Of a DNA stretch of 64,000 nt, positions 50,324-63,014 are shown in pieces. Made by a program: the position numbers and the translations under genes. The stretch comes from Thamnaconus septentrionalis (Eukaryota > Chordata > Actinopteri > Tetraodontiformes > Monacanthidae), in NCBI GenBank assembly GCA_009823395.1, contig CM020506.1:2469501-2533500 (forward strand), given 5' to 3'. Below the pieces are notes generated by a model, which searched no databases, was not told the origin of the DNA, and was given only the letters and a program-made list of their open reading frames with translations. Each line of letters starts with the position of its first letter. Position 1 is the stretch's first letter.

Positions 50324-50778
50324 TTGTTTTGTTTTTTTTTGTTTTTTTTTGAGTTGTCCCATTTTACAAACGCCAACCATCTGGCATGCAAATGCAGTGA
50401 CTGAGACACAAGGAAAAGGTTGACTTCCCAGGAGAGCCCTTGAGCGTCACCAAACTGGAAAGACTGCTGCCAATAGCATTTACATCACAAATTGCTCTCT
50501 CCTTCGAAGCCTCATCTTGGGTTCCTGCACTTGTCAGTCTGATTCACTTCCTCCAGCATTTCGTTCGGGGCACACCACTCACAAACAAAACAGAACAAAA
50601 CAAAAAAAAATAAATAGAAACAAAAACACAACCAAAGGACCAGCGGGCACCATTTTAACCTTATTAGAAATAAATAAATAAATCCAATAAATAAAATTAT
50701 GCGGATGATGCTATCGGCACAGTGACCCAAATGCCCTTCTTCACCCACAAGGGCGATATAAAACGCTGGGCCTCTCAC

Positions 50779-50896
50779 CTTTGACATCCCACAGGGTGAA
50801 GTGTCGATTGCTGGAGGCTTCCGGGGCCAGGGTGAAGAAGAAGCGATGTCCAGATTGTGGCTCGTCCCTATCCACCACGCTAATGGTGTGGATCAG
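50779..50896 (-). CDS. cdh22: cdh22 exon: first half of EC5
   Basis: This 118 bp exon encodes 39 residues beginning LIHTISVVDRDEP and ending in FTLWDVK. It is the first half of the membrane-proximal cadherin repeat EC5. The VDRDEPQSGH segment corresponds to the conserved acidic DxD-type motif of type II cadherins, and FTLWDVK leads into the DNTAGI segment of the next exon. The acceptor is ctccttcaaccag and the donor AAAG/GTGAG. It begins in phase 0 and ends with one base of a split Asp codon completed by the next exon. Joined to the preceding exon it gives PGQ-LIHTIS, as expected for the family. Confidence 0.93.
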
Positions 50897-51151
50897 CTGG
50901 TTGAAGGAGGGAAAGCAGCGGAGAAAGAGCAACAGAAAAAGAAAAGCAAGGAAGAGAAGGAAAAAAGGGAGGTTAGATTCACTCGTGCGCTATGCAGTAA
51001 TGAGAAAGTACAGGGAGATAGCAGATGGCTCTTTCGCGGCAGAGGGAGAAGAGGTGAGTGAGTGGACTTAAATACTTGGATGCTGGAACCTCACAGAGCG
51101 TCCCAAAAATAATCATCTCAAATGGCTCAGCAGATATACATATATATTTAT

Positions 51152-51420
51152 TAGGGTTGTCAGGCGATTAAAATTTGTGATCGTGATTAATCACATTAGT
51201 GTCCTGAGTTAACTCGCGATTAATCGCAAATTAAGTACAATTTTTTTTTCCTGCTTTATATGTAATATCTATATCTATATGTAGATACTGACGATTACTA
51301 TATAAAGTACACAAATGTGATTGCATTTATCAATTGCGGTATTTTATTTTGAAAAATGCTTTTATTTTGAAAAGTCACCAGATTCTCGTGTTTCTTTGAG
51401 TTACTTCCTGTCCAAGGCGG
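51152..51420. mobile_element. MITE-like repeat with ATTAATCGC modules
   Basis: Starts TAGGGTTGTCAGGCGATTAA and contains repeated and inverted GCGATTAATCGC-like modules, a wording I associate with abundant non-autonomous DNA transposons of fish, probably hAT-like. No matching right terminal repeat was found, so the copy is truncated or the right border is misplaced. Confidence 0.4.
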
Positions 51421-53921
51421 CGCGACATGGGGGGAAATCAGAAAAACACAGACCTACGAACTTGCATTGGTCCCCTCCCTCCCCCCCATTGAACGCAATA
51501 ATAGTGATCCACGATGGAAGATAAAACTTAACTGTGATCCAATTTTACAGAACCGGTGAGGACACAATGAGGTGCGATGATGCTCCACAGTGAACCGCGA
51601 GGACATCAAGCAGCCCCCGGAGGTTTTTCTCTTTAAGACAGACCTCTCGGTGACAATTCATCTTCCTCTCCACCTGTTATTCCGCAGCCGCGTCGGAACC
51701 ACAAGCTGAGAAGTCTATTTTTTTTTACACAGCATTCCCTTCTCTTTGCTTTCTCCCGCTGCTGCCATAGAGGTCGGGCTTATTATTTTGTTGTCTTCCA
51801 CCAGCGTTCGCCGCTCTACAGGAAGAAGAAAGAAATCCTTGTTTTTGACATATGGCGAACGAAACCCTGCAGTCTTCGTAGCCGTGCATACTGCATATTG
51901 TCTTTTTTATTTTCCTCAATTTCCCAAAAGGACCAGAGTGACGGCATTGTCAGTCGGACAAAAGAGAGGCGCCCATGCACTCTGAGCACTTGCTCCGTCC
52001 AAAGCTTCTCTAGGAAATCAAATTAAGCCAAATTATCGTCATTGTCATCATTATTGCTCGCTCTCTCTCTGTTAATAATAAAAAGCCTGTTTTCTTTGAA
52101 GTGCAAGTAGTTTCAGTCTTTTTCCTCTGAAAGTTTCAAACTGAACAGAGCAAAAAAGAATCACGCCGACATAATTCGAGATAATGCCGTTGCCATCCAT
52201 CACTGCAAGACCCTGAAATCGTTCAAAATGGGAGTCTAGAAAGCGGTAATATCCTTCATTTATTCCTGACGGAGCGCCCTCACCTCCATTTAATCTGCAG
52301 GTAAACTGCTGCGGAAAGTGATCGGAAGTCGGGAGCTCCGCGGATATGACAAACAATCCCCGGCGCTGCAATTAAGCGAGGCGTTGACCGCGGATCTCGT
52401 GACGAGGCGGGATTATTCAGTGACAACTCCTCCTGGCTTTTATGATATCAGACAAGATTGGATTGGAACTTATCAAGCCATTACTCAGCAGTCGCGGTAG
52501 CGCTTCCTGATGAAAGAGAGCAATAAAACGTCTCCGGTGCAATCTTCCCGTGCCTGACTGAACCTCCTGCAACTCATCGGCCGCTCTCACTCATCACTGG
52601 GACTTCCTGTTCCTCTCACTTCTCCCTTCGCCCCGTGCACAACGCGCATCCATTCTTTGCCTTGCTTGCCATGCGAGCAGGTGGAGTCTCATCATGGCGG
52701 CTCAAGGGCAACGGGAGCAGCTTTGGCGTGACTCTGAGGCCTCGTCCGTCCAACTTGTGAGCGGGAGCACGCGTGTCACGCTGTGACTAAGCCGCTGCAA
52801 AGTGCGCTCCGACGATCCACTGCGGCGCCGTCAAAATAAACAGCGCGTGCACAACGGCCGGCTTAGTCATATGCGCGGTTTGGATAGCTCCGGATAATAT
52901 GGCCTCGTCAGTAATTACGAAACACGACGGCGCAATTTCAGAGCGCGTCACGTGGCGTCCTCGCCGCACCGCAGCACGGAATTGAAAGGCGGCTGAAAAA
53001 TGAACAATATATTGGGTCGTGAGGGTTCCATTACCCGTGATGGCTTTTATTGGTCCTGACAATGGCTCGCTCATTCTGGCAAACTTTTAATAGGAAGGAG
53101 CTGGGAATGAAATGCGCCGTTGCATAACGCGGCGCATTTCCGTGTACAACGGCGTCAGGATTCCATTTTTTCTTTGACCTTCTTCTCACGTGGCTCTGAG
53201 CGTCACTGTATTTTAAAGCTGGCGTTTTGCAGCCACTCGACCGTGCCGAGGCTTGTCACATTTGATTGGGGCACTGTACATTTATACCTTCCTGCAGAAG
53301 ATGTAAACTGCTATCACCTGTGTGAAATGTCAAAAGTATAACAAAGGAGGCCACCGCCCGTCCTGATTTGATCAGCCCTGTCTGCAATACCCAAAGGTTT
53401 CGATACATTTTGAGTGATTTTCCCTCAAATGTGCGGTTTCGCTTCTTCCACCGGCAGAAGTCCACAGTATCTCTACCTTCTTGTTTGTGGGAGCTACGCC
53501 ACAGTTTTGCTGCGGGTATCAAGAGCCAAAAATAAAATCAAATCCAAAATCAAGCCAGTGCGGCAGGGCTGTAGCCGTGCTGGCAAGGTCCTGATAAACA
53601 TCTATATAACCTTTCCACGGCCTGTAAAAAAACAAGTTTCAAGCAAAAACCTAAATTATTTTGGACTTATTTGGGTTGAATTTTAGTCATCTGTTAATAA
53701 AAAACTAGATAAAGAAATAAATAGTGTTTCCAGTTGATATGAGATTTCCTCATAGAAAAGCCTTTCCTGAGACAAAACTGCTCTGAATTGAGTCTGACTC
53801 ACGTACGCGTGATGGTTCTCATACATAATGAATGCACAATAACAAATAAACGCAGACAGCCCGAGCTAAAGCAAAGGCCAAGGCGCATCCTGTCATCTCG
53901 CGGTGATCTATGGTAAACACA

Positions 53922-53945
53922 GCGGCGGCGGCGGCGGCTGCGGCG
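53922..53945. repeat. (GGC)n run
   Basis: Short GC-rich trinucleotide run in an intron. Confidence 0.85.
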
Positions 53946-54706
53946 AGCCCAGACAGAGCCGGTCTTATCGGCTCATCACTGTGCGCAGCCTGTTCTCAGG
54001 TTCCACTCCGGCGCTAAGTTAAAAGAATAATGAGTGAGACGGAGAGCGACGCTTTATTATCGGCTGAGGAATGGATGTGCTCGCCTCCCGCGGGGAGATA
54101 AGAACAGCAGTAAAGATGTCGCAGGCGAGCCATGATCTGCATCCCGTGGACTGTGCCCCCTGGCGGGGTGGGGGGTGGGGTTGGGTGGAGGGGGGATACT
54201 TCAACCAGCATCAATGGCTGTAGAGGGATGGCGAGCAAGAGAGAGAAAGAGAGAGAGGGAGTGGGCTGGTGGAGACCAGCGAGGAGGAGAAGCCAACGCG
54301 TAGGAGTCTGCTGAGCAGATAGTGAATCTCCCTAACACGCAATCACCTAATTAGATTTCTATCTGGCAGTCTCCTCTCCTGACCCCCTTAAATCTCTCGC
54401 ATCTGCGGAAGGTGAGACTCTCCCAAAAGTGCAGGCCGTCTCCACTCGAGGTTGCCGGAAAGGTCAAGGTTGTGAGAGGAGAGGGAGGTGGCGTTCTCAC
54501 CCTCTCGCAGACGTGAGCCGTGCGGCGCCGACAAGGGGGGTGTGGATGGAGAAATAAACACAAACACTTGTGCATCCCAAGTCTGGGATGCGCCGCAAGG
54601 TCAGAGTTGAGTTCTGAAAGCGATTCATTACTTTGTGTGGTGGGAAAAAAAACAAAAAAAAACAAAACAGAAGGGGATCCCCATGTTGTGCGGCGTGGGA
54701 TAAAAT

Positions 54707-54734
54707 GATATATATATATATATATATATATATA
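54707..54734. repeat. (TA)n microsatellite
   Basis: Short TA run directly left of the first copy of the unassigned dispersed repeat. Confidence 0.9.
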
Positions 54735-54741
54735 AATTGTA

Positions 54742-54836
54742 ACGGAAGGGAACGTTGCAATATGCTCCTGGCCACCAAGTGGTCAGGGTTGTGAATTGCA
54801 ACCTGTCAAAATGACCGACGGCCTTCACATTTTTCC
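54742..54836 (+). repeat. Dispersed repeat, copy 1 (unassigned family)
   Basis: Shares about five of every six bases with 61735-61828 over more than 90 bp, including GCAATATGCTC, CCAAGTGGTCA, GTGAATTGCAACCTGTC and GGCCTTCA. It is directly preceded by a TA microsatellite. The family is not recognised. Confidence 0.7.
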
Positions 54837-55589
54837 ATCACCGTTATAAGAAAAACGGCAACGACGGAGATTATCCGGTTAACGCGAACTCCGATATATA
54901 CAGATATAGCTGCACCATCTCTCATAATCTCGAAGAGTTGATGGCAATCATTTCAGTATCTATGAATATAATAAAATATTGATTTAAATCAGTGCCACAT
55001 ATTTGGACGCTTTCACAGTAGATTTGATGCCAACCACAGCAGAACACAGAGGCTCTGCACGCCAGCCCATCGCTAACATGCACAGGTGGAAATCTTGGTC
55101 ACACACTCACCGAGTTGAAAAAGTGATTTCAATTGCTCTCAGTACTTCAACGTATTCCACCATGAGTCATTTCCCTTAACTTATGTTAGGCAAGTTACCC
55201 GCTGCTCAAAGCGGCACTGAAAAATCAGAGAGGTGGTCCAAGAAGAGGGAAGGAGTGTGTTGTGAACAACGGTCCTGCTGAAGACGTCAGAGCAATTTCA
55301 TCTGATGGGAGGTGGTTTAACACAAGTGCAGCATTCAAATGCTTCAAATGACAGGTTTCCACTTTGAACCCAGCTACTGTGGACTGCTGTTAAAGCTGTT
55401 ACCCACTGGGGAGTGACGTCACATGCACCAATGGGTGCACGTGAGCCTCGAGACTTGAAGGTTCTAATGACCAGCAACACGTGAGTGGTCTGCTTCAATG
55501 TGACAGAAGATTAATCCAATCAACGTTTGGTTGCCTGTGACAAACAAGTATTCTCTAAAGTCGACTGCATCAACTTTTTTCAGTGAGTC

Positions 55590-55715
55590 CACCCATCAAT
55601 TTTCTCCCACTGCCTCCACTGATCTGGGAGTGGAGGTGATGCTGGAGTTCATCACAGCTGTCTTAGAGGTGAAGACAGGTGACTTCCTGGACAGACAGCC
55701 AGGTCGTCACGAGGG
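55590..55715 (-). repeat. Truncated, degenerate retroposon copy in a cdh22 intron
   Basis: ccatcaattttctccc, then ggagttcatcacagctgtct and gacttcctggacagacagcc resemble the 3' third of the family at 24303-24640. Similarity ends near 55715. Confidence 0.45.
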
Positions 55716-58700
55716 AAACAAGGAGGGACAAGCGACCATCAACAAACATCATGTAAAGTGAGTTTCTAGTCCATCTAATGTCTAAAGTCTTGGTGCTGTG
55801 GCAGGATGGTGGAGTACTCGTTGAGTACATACAAAACAGTACGATGAATGCGAACTTGTCCTTAACAAAAGAGGACGGAAAACAGCAAATCAAGCTAAAT
55901 GAGAAAGAATAATTTGTTGCAAAGTTAAAAAATAAATAACAGCCCAAATGACTAAATTGCATCTAAAAGTCAAGATCAGAACTCGCGCAGTGTGTTTGTG
56001 ACCTTTCGCGTTGCACAAACAGGATTTGGGGACCTGCTGAGAGCGATGCAAACAATAAAAAAAAGGCTTTCTCGGAAATCAGCCCGGTGCATCTGGCTAA
56101 TTTATGCATTAAATGCTAAGAGGGCGAGAGCAAATACACAGCGGCTAAACAGCCAATATTCCGCTCTCTGCGGTGTGCTGGGCTGTCTGATTCATCATGA
56201 GTACTCGTGAGACAAAAGGAAGAGACATGTGGTGAGTGGAGCAAATGACTCACTGAGTCCTCCTCCTCCTCCTCACAAAGCCCCTGTCGAACAAAACAAA
56301 GAGTGTCGCCTGTGTTTGGTCTTCGTCTCCCTCCGTGGCTTCGTTCTCCCCTGCGTCTGGCATTTGCCCGTGTGGTTCCTGTCGCGGATGCGAGCGAGCG
56401 CCGGGCTGCGGCGGATGCGATGTGATGCGCGCTTCGCAAAGGCTTAACATTTAGCCCTTTCAAAGCGACTCTCCCGGGGTTTGGAGGTTGGCGGTGCCGC
56501 GGCCAAGCGGAGGTGATCTGTCATGGTGACCAAGCCAGCCAGCTGGGAGACGCCACTACAAAAGCTGACAGGCCTTCATTTCCTCGGGCCATACTTAGTA
56601 TTTGGATTTCCACACAACCGTGTTTTTTTTTTTTTCTTTTCTCTTTTTTTGTTTACTTTTTTTTCTGGACACATGGCACTGCATGATATCTATATCTATA
56701 TATTTTCTTTACTTCTGATGCAGTCACAAAAACCTTCACTCGGAGAGGAGGCAGCGCTTCACACGGCCACATAACACTCGAGTCCTCATTGTTTGAAGGG
56801 GTGTTTTGATAGCAGTGCTGCCACAGGGCCAGCCATGGAAAATCATTATGATGAAGCATTTATTTAAAGTTTAAGGGTCTGTGTCACAGGGGGGATCGAT
56901 GACGGCCGTTGTGGAACTTTGTGCATTTGTGTGTCTGTGTTGTCCAATCAGGGGATGCAGTGGGGGGGTTGGGGGGATTCCAGTCCTAGGGCAAAAGCCA
57001 GCCGGTCTGCCTTCTAATGAGACGCAAACAAACTTACAGCGCTGGCTCCTGTGTATTCCCAACGTGGACAGCAACTCCAATGGTAATACAGGAAATAAAC
57101 CCACGACTGTCAACTGTCAGACGTATATTTTCTAACTGTGGCTATGTACAACAGAAACAAACTTTGCTAATTATTTTGTCCTCACCACTGCCGATCACGT
57201 TGATTTTTCTCTCACTCCGAGCCGCCACGCCCCCTCTGTCCATGTTTGGCATTGCCCTGCAGATTGCTCTCTGAAAGACCTCCATGAATGAAAGGCAAGA
57301 TGCTATTTACAGTTTGTGTCATGGCCCCGGCTTGAACTGGCTCCAAGCACAAAAAGCTACTTAGACCATACCGCCCTTTCCTTGATACCTTCTTTCTTTC
57401 GTCCACCTTTTTCTTTTTTTCAAACGTATACCCCTCAGCCAGTGCCTGTCCCTCAGTATGCATTCTCCATGTAAACACAAACAAAATGGAGTGCGTCGCC
57501 AACTCTCAAATGGGATCAAAACCGACCACAGTTAAAAGGCTTAGGTTAATCTGATTCTCCCCGCGGTTCCGCTGAGAAGCCAGGCCTGAGCCAGGGAGCT
57601 GACACTCCATGTGCGAGTCTGGGCAGAACCGTAGAACGCCGGCGAAGACAATGGGGACGCTTCTCATTAGATTCACAGACTGGGGCTTGATGTGACGTAT
57701 TAGGGATGTGACAGAGAGGGCTGTGTGCAGCATGCGCGTGGGCGTGCGTCTGCATTTCTTTATTTCATTGTGGCACGAGTCTGCGCGGCGACAGGCATGC
57801 CTAATTCTGTTTAACATGTAATATGAGGTAAATAGAAAGAGTACGGCAATTCAAATGAGATGTATCGACCGACGGATAAATGGGCACGAGGACAGGCGCA
57901 TGAGATGAAGGAGATGAGCAGTGAAGGTCGGCGGGGGAGCGCTTTGCCGACCCACTGCCGAAGGTAAACCCCCTGCATGGAATGAAAAATTGTATTACGG
58001 CTCTCGATGCAGGCAAACACGTTGGGATTTATTACATATGCATAGCTGGGTATGCAAATCTGAGGCCCAGTCTACCGTTAAAAGGTTTCTGATGTCAAAC
58101 CAAGCGGGCGGAAATAGGGCGCGCTCGGTTTGCCGTGATCACTTCTGCCGCTGAGTCGGCCCCTCGCCACGAGGGTGGAAAGTGCTTGACACCGAACAAA
58201 AACAGCGGCAAACCCTCAAACTGCACCAAAGCGCGGTGCGGTCAGCCACTCGCTGACAGGTACACAAAAAGAAAGACTTAATTATGCCCGTTTTCAAGAA
58301 TGATCGCCAGGTCCATGCTTCAAAAGTAACTTTCAATATTTTGAGGAGCTCATGCGAAATTGGTGCTGTACGTAAAAGCAGAGATTTGTCAGATGTACCC
58401 CTGGCGTCCTCCTTTCTCATGTGACAGGAGAGAATTAAATCATGGGCAGAACAGAAGACCCCCAGAGTGCTCAACCAAATTGTTTTCCACACTTCTGTTG
58501 AGTCCTCTGATGGAAACATCTAAATTAAAAGTGTAGAACGCACAATGCAGCATTGTGGTTGTTCTCTGGAAGCTGAAGAGTACCAGGAACCTCAGAGGTG
58601 AGCGGTGGGAAGAGACTTGTGACTGGATTGAAACACAACCCACGGGAGTGTTTGACAATGTCCTCCAACATTGTTCTGACTCATCCACTGGGGGTGAATG

Positions 58701-59684
58701 CTGGCAAGCTGAAATAGTATTTGTTCATTGTAAGACAATAAAATTGTTCCTATCAGGTCAAAATTTGTTTCGACTGTCTTCACTTCAAGGCCCATCTCTG
58801 AAATGCTCAATTACTCATTATTGCTGGTTTATTATACAAATTCCATTGATGCCAACAAAAAAAAACAGTGTTGTCTAGATGTACTGTTTGCTTTGAAACA
58901 GATTTTTTTTTCCTGCCTTTATTGTTTCCCTGCTGCCTGTGGACAGAAATCTGTCTCCAAAAGTATAGCCACGAGCCTTCTGTTTAGGACGGCAGTCTAA
59001 AAGCAAACACAAAACTCAGAAGCAAATGAAAAAGAAAAAGTTTTAAGACGGGGCAGATTTCCAAAATGTTCAATTTCAAGTGTTGAGAATCTTTCACTTT
59101 CTGAAAGTGAGGAATTCTGTATCATTCCGTCGACTTTCGACACTGCCTTTTCACCACGACACAACCAAACCCATCGGCATATCATCAGCTTTCGCTGAAG
59201 AAATATTGAGTGATTTACAAGAAATTCATCATGACATCGGTTCACTAATTTTTTTTCCGTCTCTCTGCCAAAGCTGAATGACCCACAATTGAATGGTGCT
59301 GCTGATTTTCAAACACAGGAAACTGCAGGTGGTGCCACTTCTTTGCACCAGTGCGCACCACACAGTCCAGTCTTTACAAAGGCACAGCACATGAAGGGAT
59401 GGGAGCCTTTTTTTTGCCATATTATTTTGAAATAACATGGCGTAGAAAATTGCTTCCCCCATTGCCCCCTGGCGCTCACCTCAGAGGCCGAAAATGGGGC
59501 TTTAGAAAGCCTCTGACCCCAGGCTTACACTTTCATTCAATCCCCACGGCTAGCTCATAAAGGACACAACAATGACCCAGTAGAAAGAAGACAAAATAGC
59601 AACAAATCACAAGAAAATACTCACGACTGAAAACTTTATCGTCAGACGTGACTGTCACTTGCCAGCACAGAGGAAAGGAAAAAC

Positions 59685-59721
59685 AGATAGATGGATAGAT
59701 GGATGGATGGATGGATGGATG

Positions 59722-59776
<55 letters not shown>

Positions 59777-59817
59777 GGATAGATAGATGGATAGATAGAT
59801 AGATAGATGGATAGATA
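59685..59817. repeat. (GATA)n/(GATG)n microsatellite, about 130 bp
   Basis: Long GATA tetranucleotide array with GGAT blocks at its left end and scattered variants on the right. Likely highly polymorphic. Confidence 0.95.
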
Positions 59818-60716
59818 CTTCTCTGAATGTAAAAAAAAAGACTTCAGTAAGTGAATTGCATCACATTCAAATTGCAATGACTGTCTTTTACTATAGTCTA
59901 TCTTCAATTTTAAAAGTATACTAAAGAATAATGGATATTAATCCAGAATTATTCTAATTATCATAATTCAATAATGTAATTATCATTATTTTTGAAGTGA
60001 ATTTTAAACATTTCTTTTCAGTAGTGCCAGACAGTTAGACTTGATAATAATCAAGGTTTAATATACGTCCCTGTGTTGCATACCGACGAGAGCAATTAAA
60101 AGAAATCTCTTTCTTTCCCTGCACTTGAAGCCGCCAATGATCTGGGAACTGGAAGACTCATCATCTCTGTGTGATTAGAAGCTGAAGGTTAATGTGGGCT
60201 CACACAAACGGCAGCGAGAGTGAGGTGGGAGCGAGGGAGAACAGAACAAACAATGTTCCAGAAAGGAAGGCAGGGGACGTTGTGTAAGCGGTTAAAAGTC
60301 TGTGGATCAAGTGGGTGGAGCGGCCCGAGACTCATTACACATGTAAATGCAGCTTCCAGCGTGGAGACGACTACACTTTAAAGCCTTTTGCTTTTTTAAT
60401 TATTTCTTTGCCTTGCTCAGGATAATTGGGTCTAACTCTTCCCAGATCATGTTTACTAAGTACCAGGAATAAAATCACCTAATGAAATTGTCTGGGTTTT
60501 TTTTTTTTTAATGTTTTCATGAGATGATCAATACCAACATACACAGATGCACAAGACTGTTTCTTTATACTTTACCCTGACCATCGAGGCACTACAGAAA
60601 AACATTGCTTTTTCCTATAATTGGTTTAATGGCGCCTCTGGAGACGGCAACATTTTCAGCACATTGACGCCATACTTGTGAAAAATATATTTTTTTGTAG
60701 GATAGCACTGACTGTA

Positions 60717-60742
60717 TTTTTTTTTTTTTTTTTTTTTTTTTT
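60717..60742. repeat. Poly-T tract
   Basis: A run of 26 T in a cdh22 intron. Confidence 0.9.
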
Positions 60743-61734
60743 ACAACAGTAATGTTTGGAAACAATGTACACACCGATGTATGTGTATGTTCTTATGTAT
60801 GTGTTCTGATCAGTCTTGATTATTACTCCAAAAATAAAGGCATTGATTCAATGCCTTGCAGAAGTATTGGCAGAAAAAGAAAAAGCCGGTTTGAGTGGAT
60901 ATACTTGTGGTATTATGTAAGAAGAAAAATTAAAAAGAACTCTGGAAACTGAACGCTTATGTAATACAAACATATTGGAAAACACGACTAAATCAACAAA
61001 GGATTTGTACTTCACGTTTGTGTGTTTTGGCAGCAGCACAGCGTCCATAAAAACAGGACTGGAAGCTGAGACACGTTTTTACTCTTTGGCTGCCTGAGTC
61101 GTGTCTTCCAACCATCAACCACAAACCCAAATACAGAGTGAATACTGGTTTCACAGCCACCAGACGGCAACGCTGCCAACAAGTAGAAACAGCTCAACTA
61201 CTGTCAGTGTCCATATTTTGCATGTCTTGGCACATGTGCAAAGCAGACAGGAAAGTCCATTATGCAAAGAAAAGAAAATCTGCCAATGACAATAGCTCAC
61301 TCATGGCTTTCCTATTATTTCCTTATTTTTTTCTAGAAAAATACATTTCCGTCATGCTCGTATGGCATTATACACCCATTTAATATTAATGAGAAGGTCG
61401 CACTTTTTTAACGACTGTGTGTGTTTGACGTGACATCGATCCTTCATGTCGTCATCAACATGTGATAACTATTAAGGTGCCAACATACCCAACACGATAT
61501 TGATACTCCATACGGCGCTGGCCAGCTCCTAGCTTCTTGTTACTGTCAGTTGGACTGAGTTCTCTTGTGTTCTGTTCTGTGTTTACTTGATGTTAATGGT
61601 ATTGGCGAACATTGTCCGGTGAAGGCAACACACCTATGATTGGCTGAGGTCAGGTGTGGGTACGTGAGAGTGCGGAAGTGAGTGAGAGCACTGACACACG
61701 CAAATAAACTGTCTGACGTCTCTGCGCCGTGTGT

Positions 61735-61828
61735 CGGAAGAGGGACGTAGCAATATGCTCACTACCGCCAAGTGGTCATGGGTGTGAATTGCAACCTGTC
61801 CAAATGACTAATGGCCTTCAAATTTTTA
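61735..61828 (+). repeat. Dispersed repeat, copy 2 (unassigned family)
   Basis: Second copy of the block at 54742-54836 in the same orientation. Upstream lies a GC-rich stretch ending in AATAAA-containing sequence (about 61540-61734) that could be part of the same element, since the first copy is cut off there by a TA run. It is followed by a short TA run. Confidence 0.7.
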
Positions 61829-62803
61829 TATATATACATTATTTAAATTGTTATTTAAATTAAGAGTGGCTGGATTTAAATTGGTGTTCATTGTGTTTTT
61901 CTTCTCATTCCTTTTTACGGCTGTCAATGTCAGGTCACCATGGCGACAAGACGTACCGCTCAGGAGTGGTGACACATCAGGTCACCTTGTCTTCTTTCTA
62001 AAGCCACATTTCCCACATTTACAACTGGAATTTTCATATATTTAAAAAAGGTATTTATGCAGCAAATTCTTGACAAATGCTTTCAGTTTTTCTTTTTCTT
62101 CTTTTTTAACCCCACTGAATCCACTCAAAGGTCTAAGGACAGATGATTTTATCCCCTGCATGAACAGAAATGTTCACTTAGGTGTTGCCATCTCAAGCGT
62201 GACAAGATGTTCTACAGTTTTAAAGACAATATAGATGCTATGTTTATCAGAAAGTCAGACCTTTACAACCTTTACAACCCTCATTACAAGTGAACAGACA
62301 ACATATGCAGCATATTTTAAATGAGCACACTTTAGCACAAAATAGAGCATTTGTGTAGCCATGCTTCAGACTGTGGTTCCATGTGAATGGGGGGGGAAAA
62401 AAAATATTTTAATAGATTTTGAAAGAGCTCTTTATTTGGTTCACATTATATATATTTAATTGATTTTGTTTAAATGTATACTTCTTTTTTTATTTGTGTG
62501 TGTTTTGTTTTGTTTTAATTAAATTATATTTGTGACGATTTGAATTAATTTGAATTAAGCCATGCAATGCAGGCTGCTCTTATAATTGTCTAGTGTGGAA
62601 GTCGTCCATTTGAAAACATGCACTTCCTCACACAGCATAATTGAGATTAACATGTGCAACAGAAGAAAATGAAGAACAGCGAAACAAAAGCAGGATTCAT
62701 CGTGTTCCCGTGAGTAACTCGCGGAGGAGGGAATTTTTACTCAGCCAACATAAATGATGAGCGTTGAGTTTAAATGACCAGTAACCATATACAAGTCCCA
62801 CCG

Positions 62804-62832
62804 CCATCATCATCATCATCATCATCATCATG
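62804..62832. repeat. (CAT)n microsatellite
   Basis: CAT trinucleotides about 60 bp from the EC4/EC5 exon donor. Confidence 0.9.
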
Positions 62833-62892
62833 ATAAACAACAACAAAAGAGTTCGTCAAGAGATTTTTGGAATGACTCAATCAAAAACACAC

Positions 62893-63014
62893 CTGGCCTG
62901 GCTTGGCGTCTTCGCATATGGAGGCTTCGTACGGCGTGGCCAGCTCTGGGGGATTGTCGTTTACATCCAGGATGCGGATGCTCACTGCAGAGTGGGACGC
63001 CATAGTGTGATTAT
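62893..63014 (-). CDS. cdh22: cdh22 exon: end of EC4 and EC4-EC5 calcium linker
   Basis: This 122 bp exon encodes the last strand of extracellular cadherin repeat 4 and the start of EC5. The calcium-binding linker DVNDNPPE is intact, followed by a stretch ending EDAKPGQ that opens EC5 and contains the first of its conserved cysteines (SICEDA). An NHT N-glycosylation sequon lies near the exon start. The acceptor on the minus strand reads ctctcccgtag and the donor is CAG/GTGTGT. The exon starts with two bases of a split codon and ends at a codon boundary, which matches the phase-0 start of the next exon. Its predecessor is not in the window; upstream sequence to 64000 shows no further cadherin-like reading frame. 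Confidence 0.93.

Larger units (their letters stand above)
50897..62892 (-). other. cdh22: 12 kb cdh22 intron
   Basis: Intron with donor GTGTGT at 62892 and acceptor AACCAG at 50897. It contains a MITE-like repeat near 51.15 kb, a CpG-rich stretch at about 52.5-53.15 kb, a short GGC run, two homologous repeats of unknown type (54742-54836 and 61735-61828), a degenerate retroposon fragment near 55.6 kb, a GATA-type microsatellite near 59.7 kb, a T-tract near 60.7 kb and a CAT repeat near 62.8 kb. No exon-like frame was found. Confidence 0.85.

Noticed and set aside
59685..59817. Regular repeats considered as a CRISPR array
   Set aside because: Tetranucleotide microsatellite without spacers, in a vertebrate genome.
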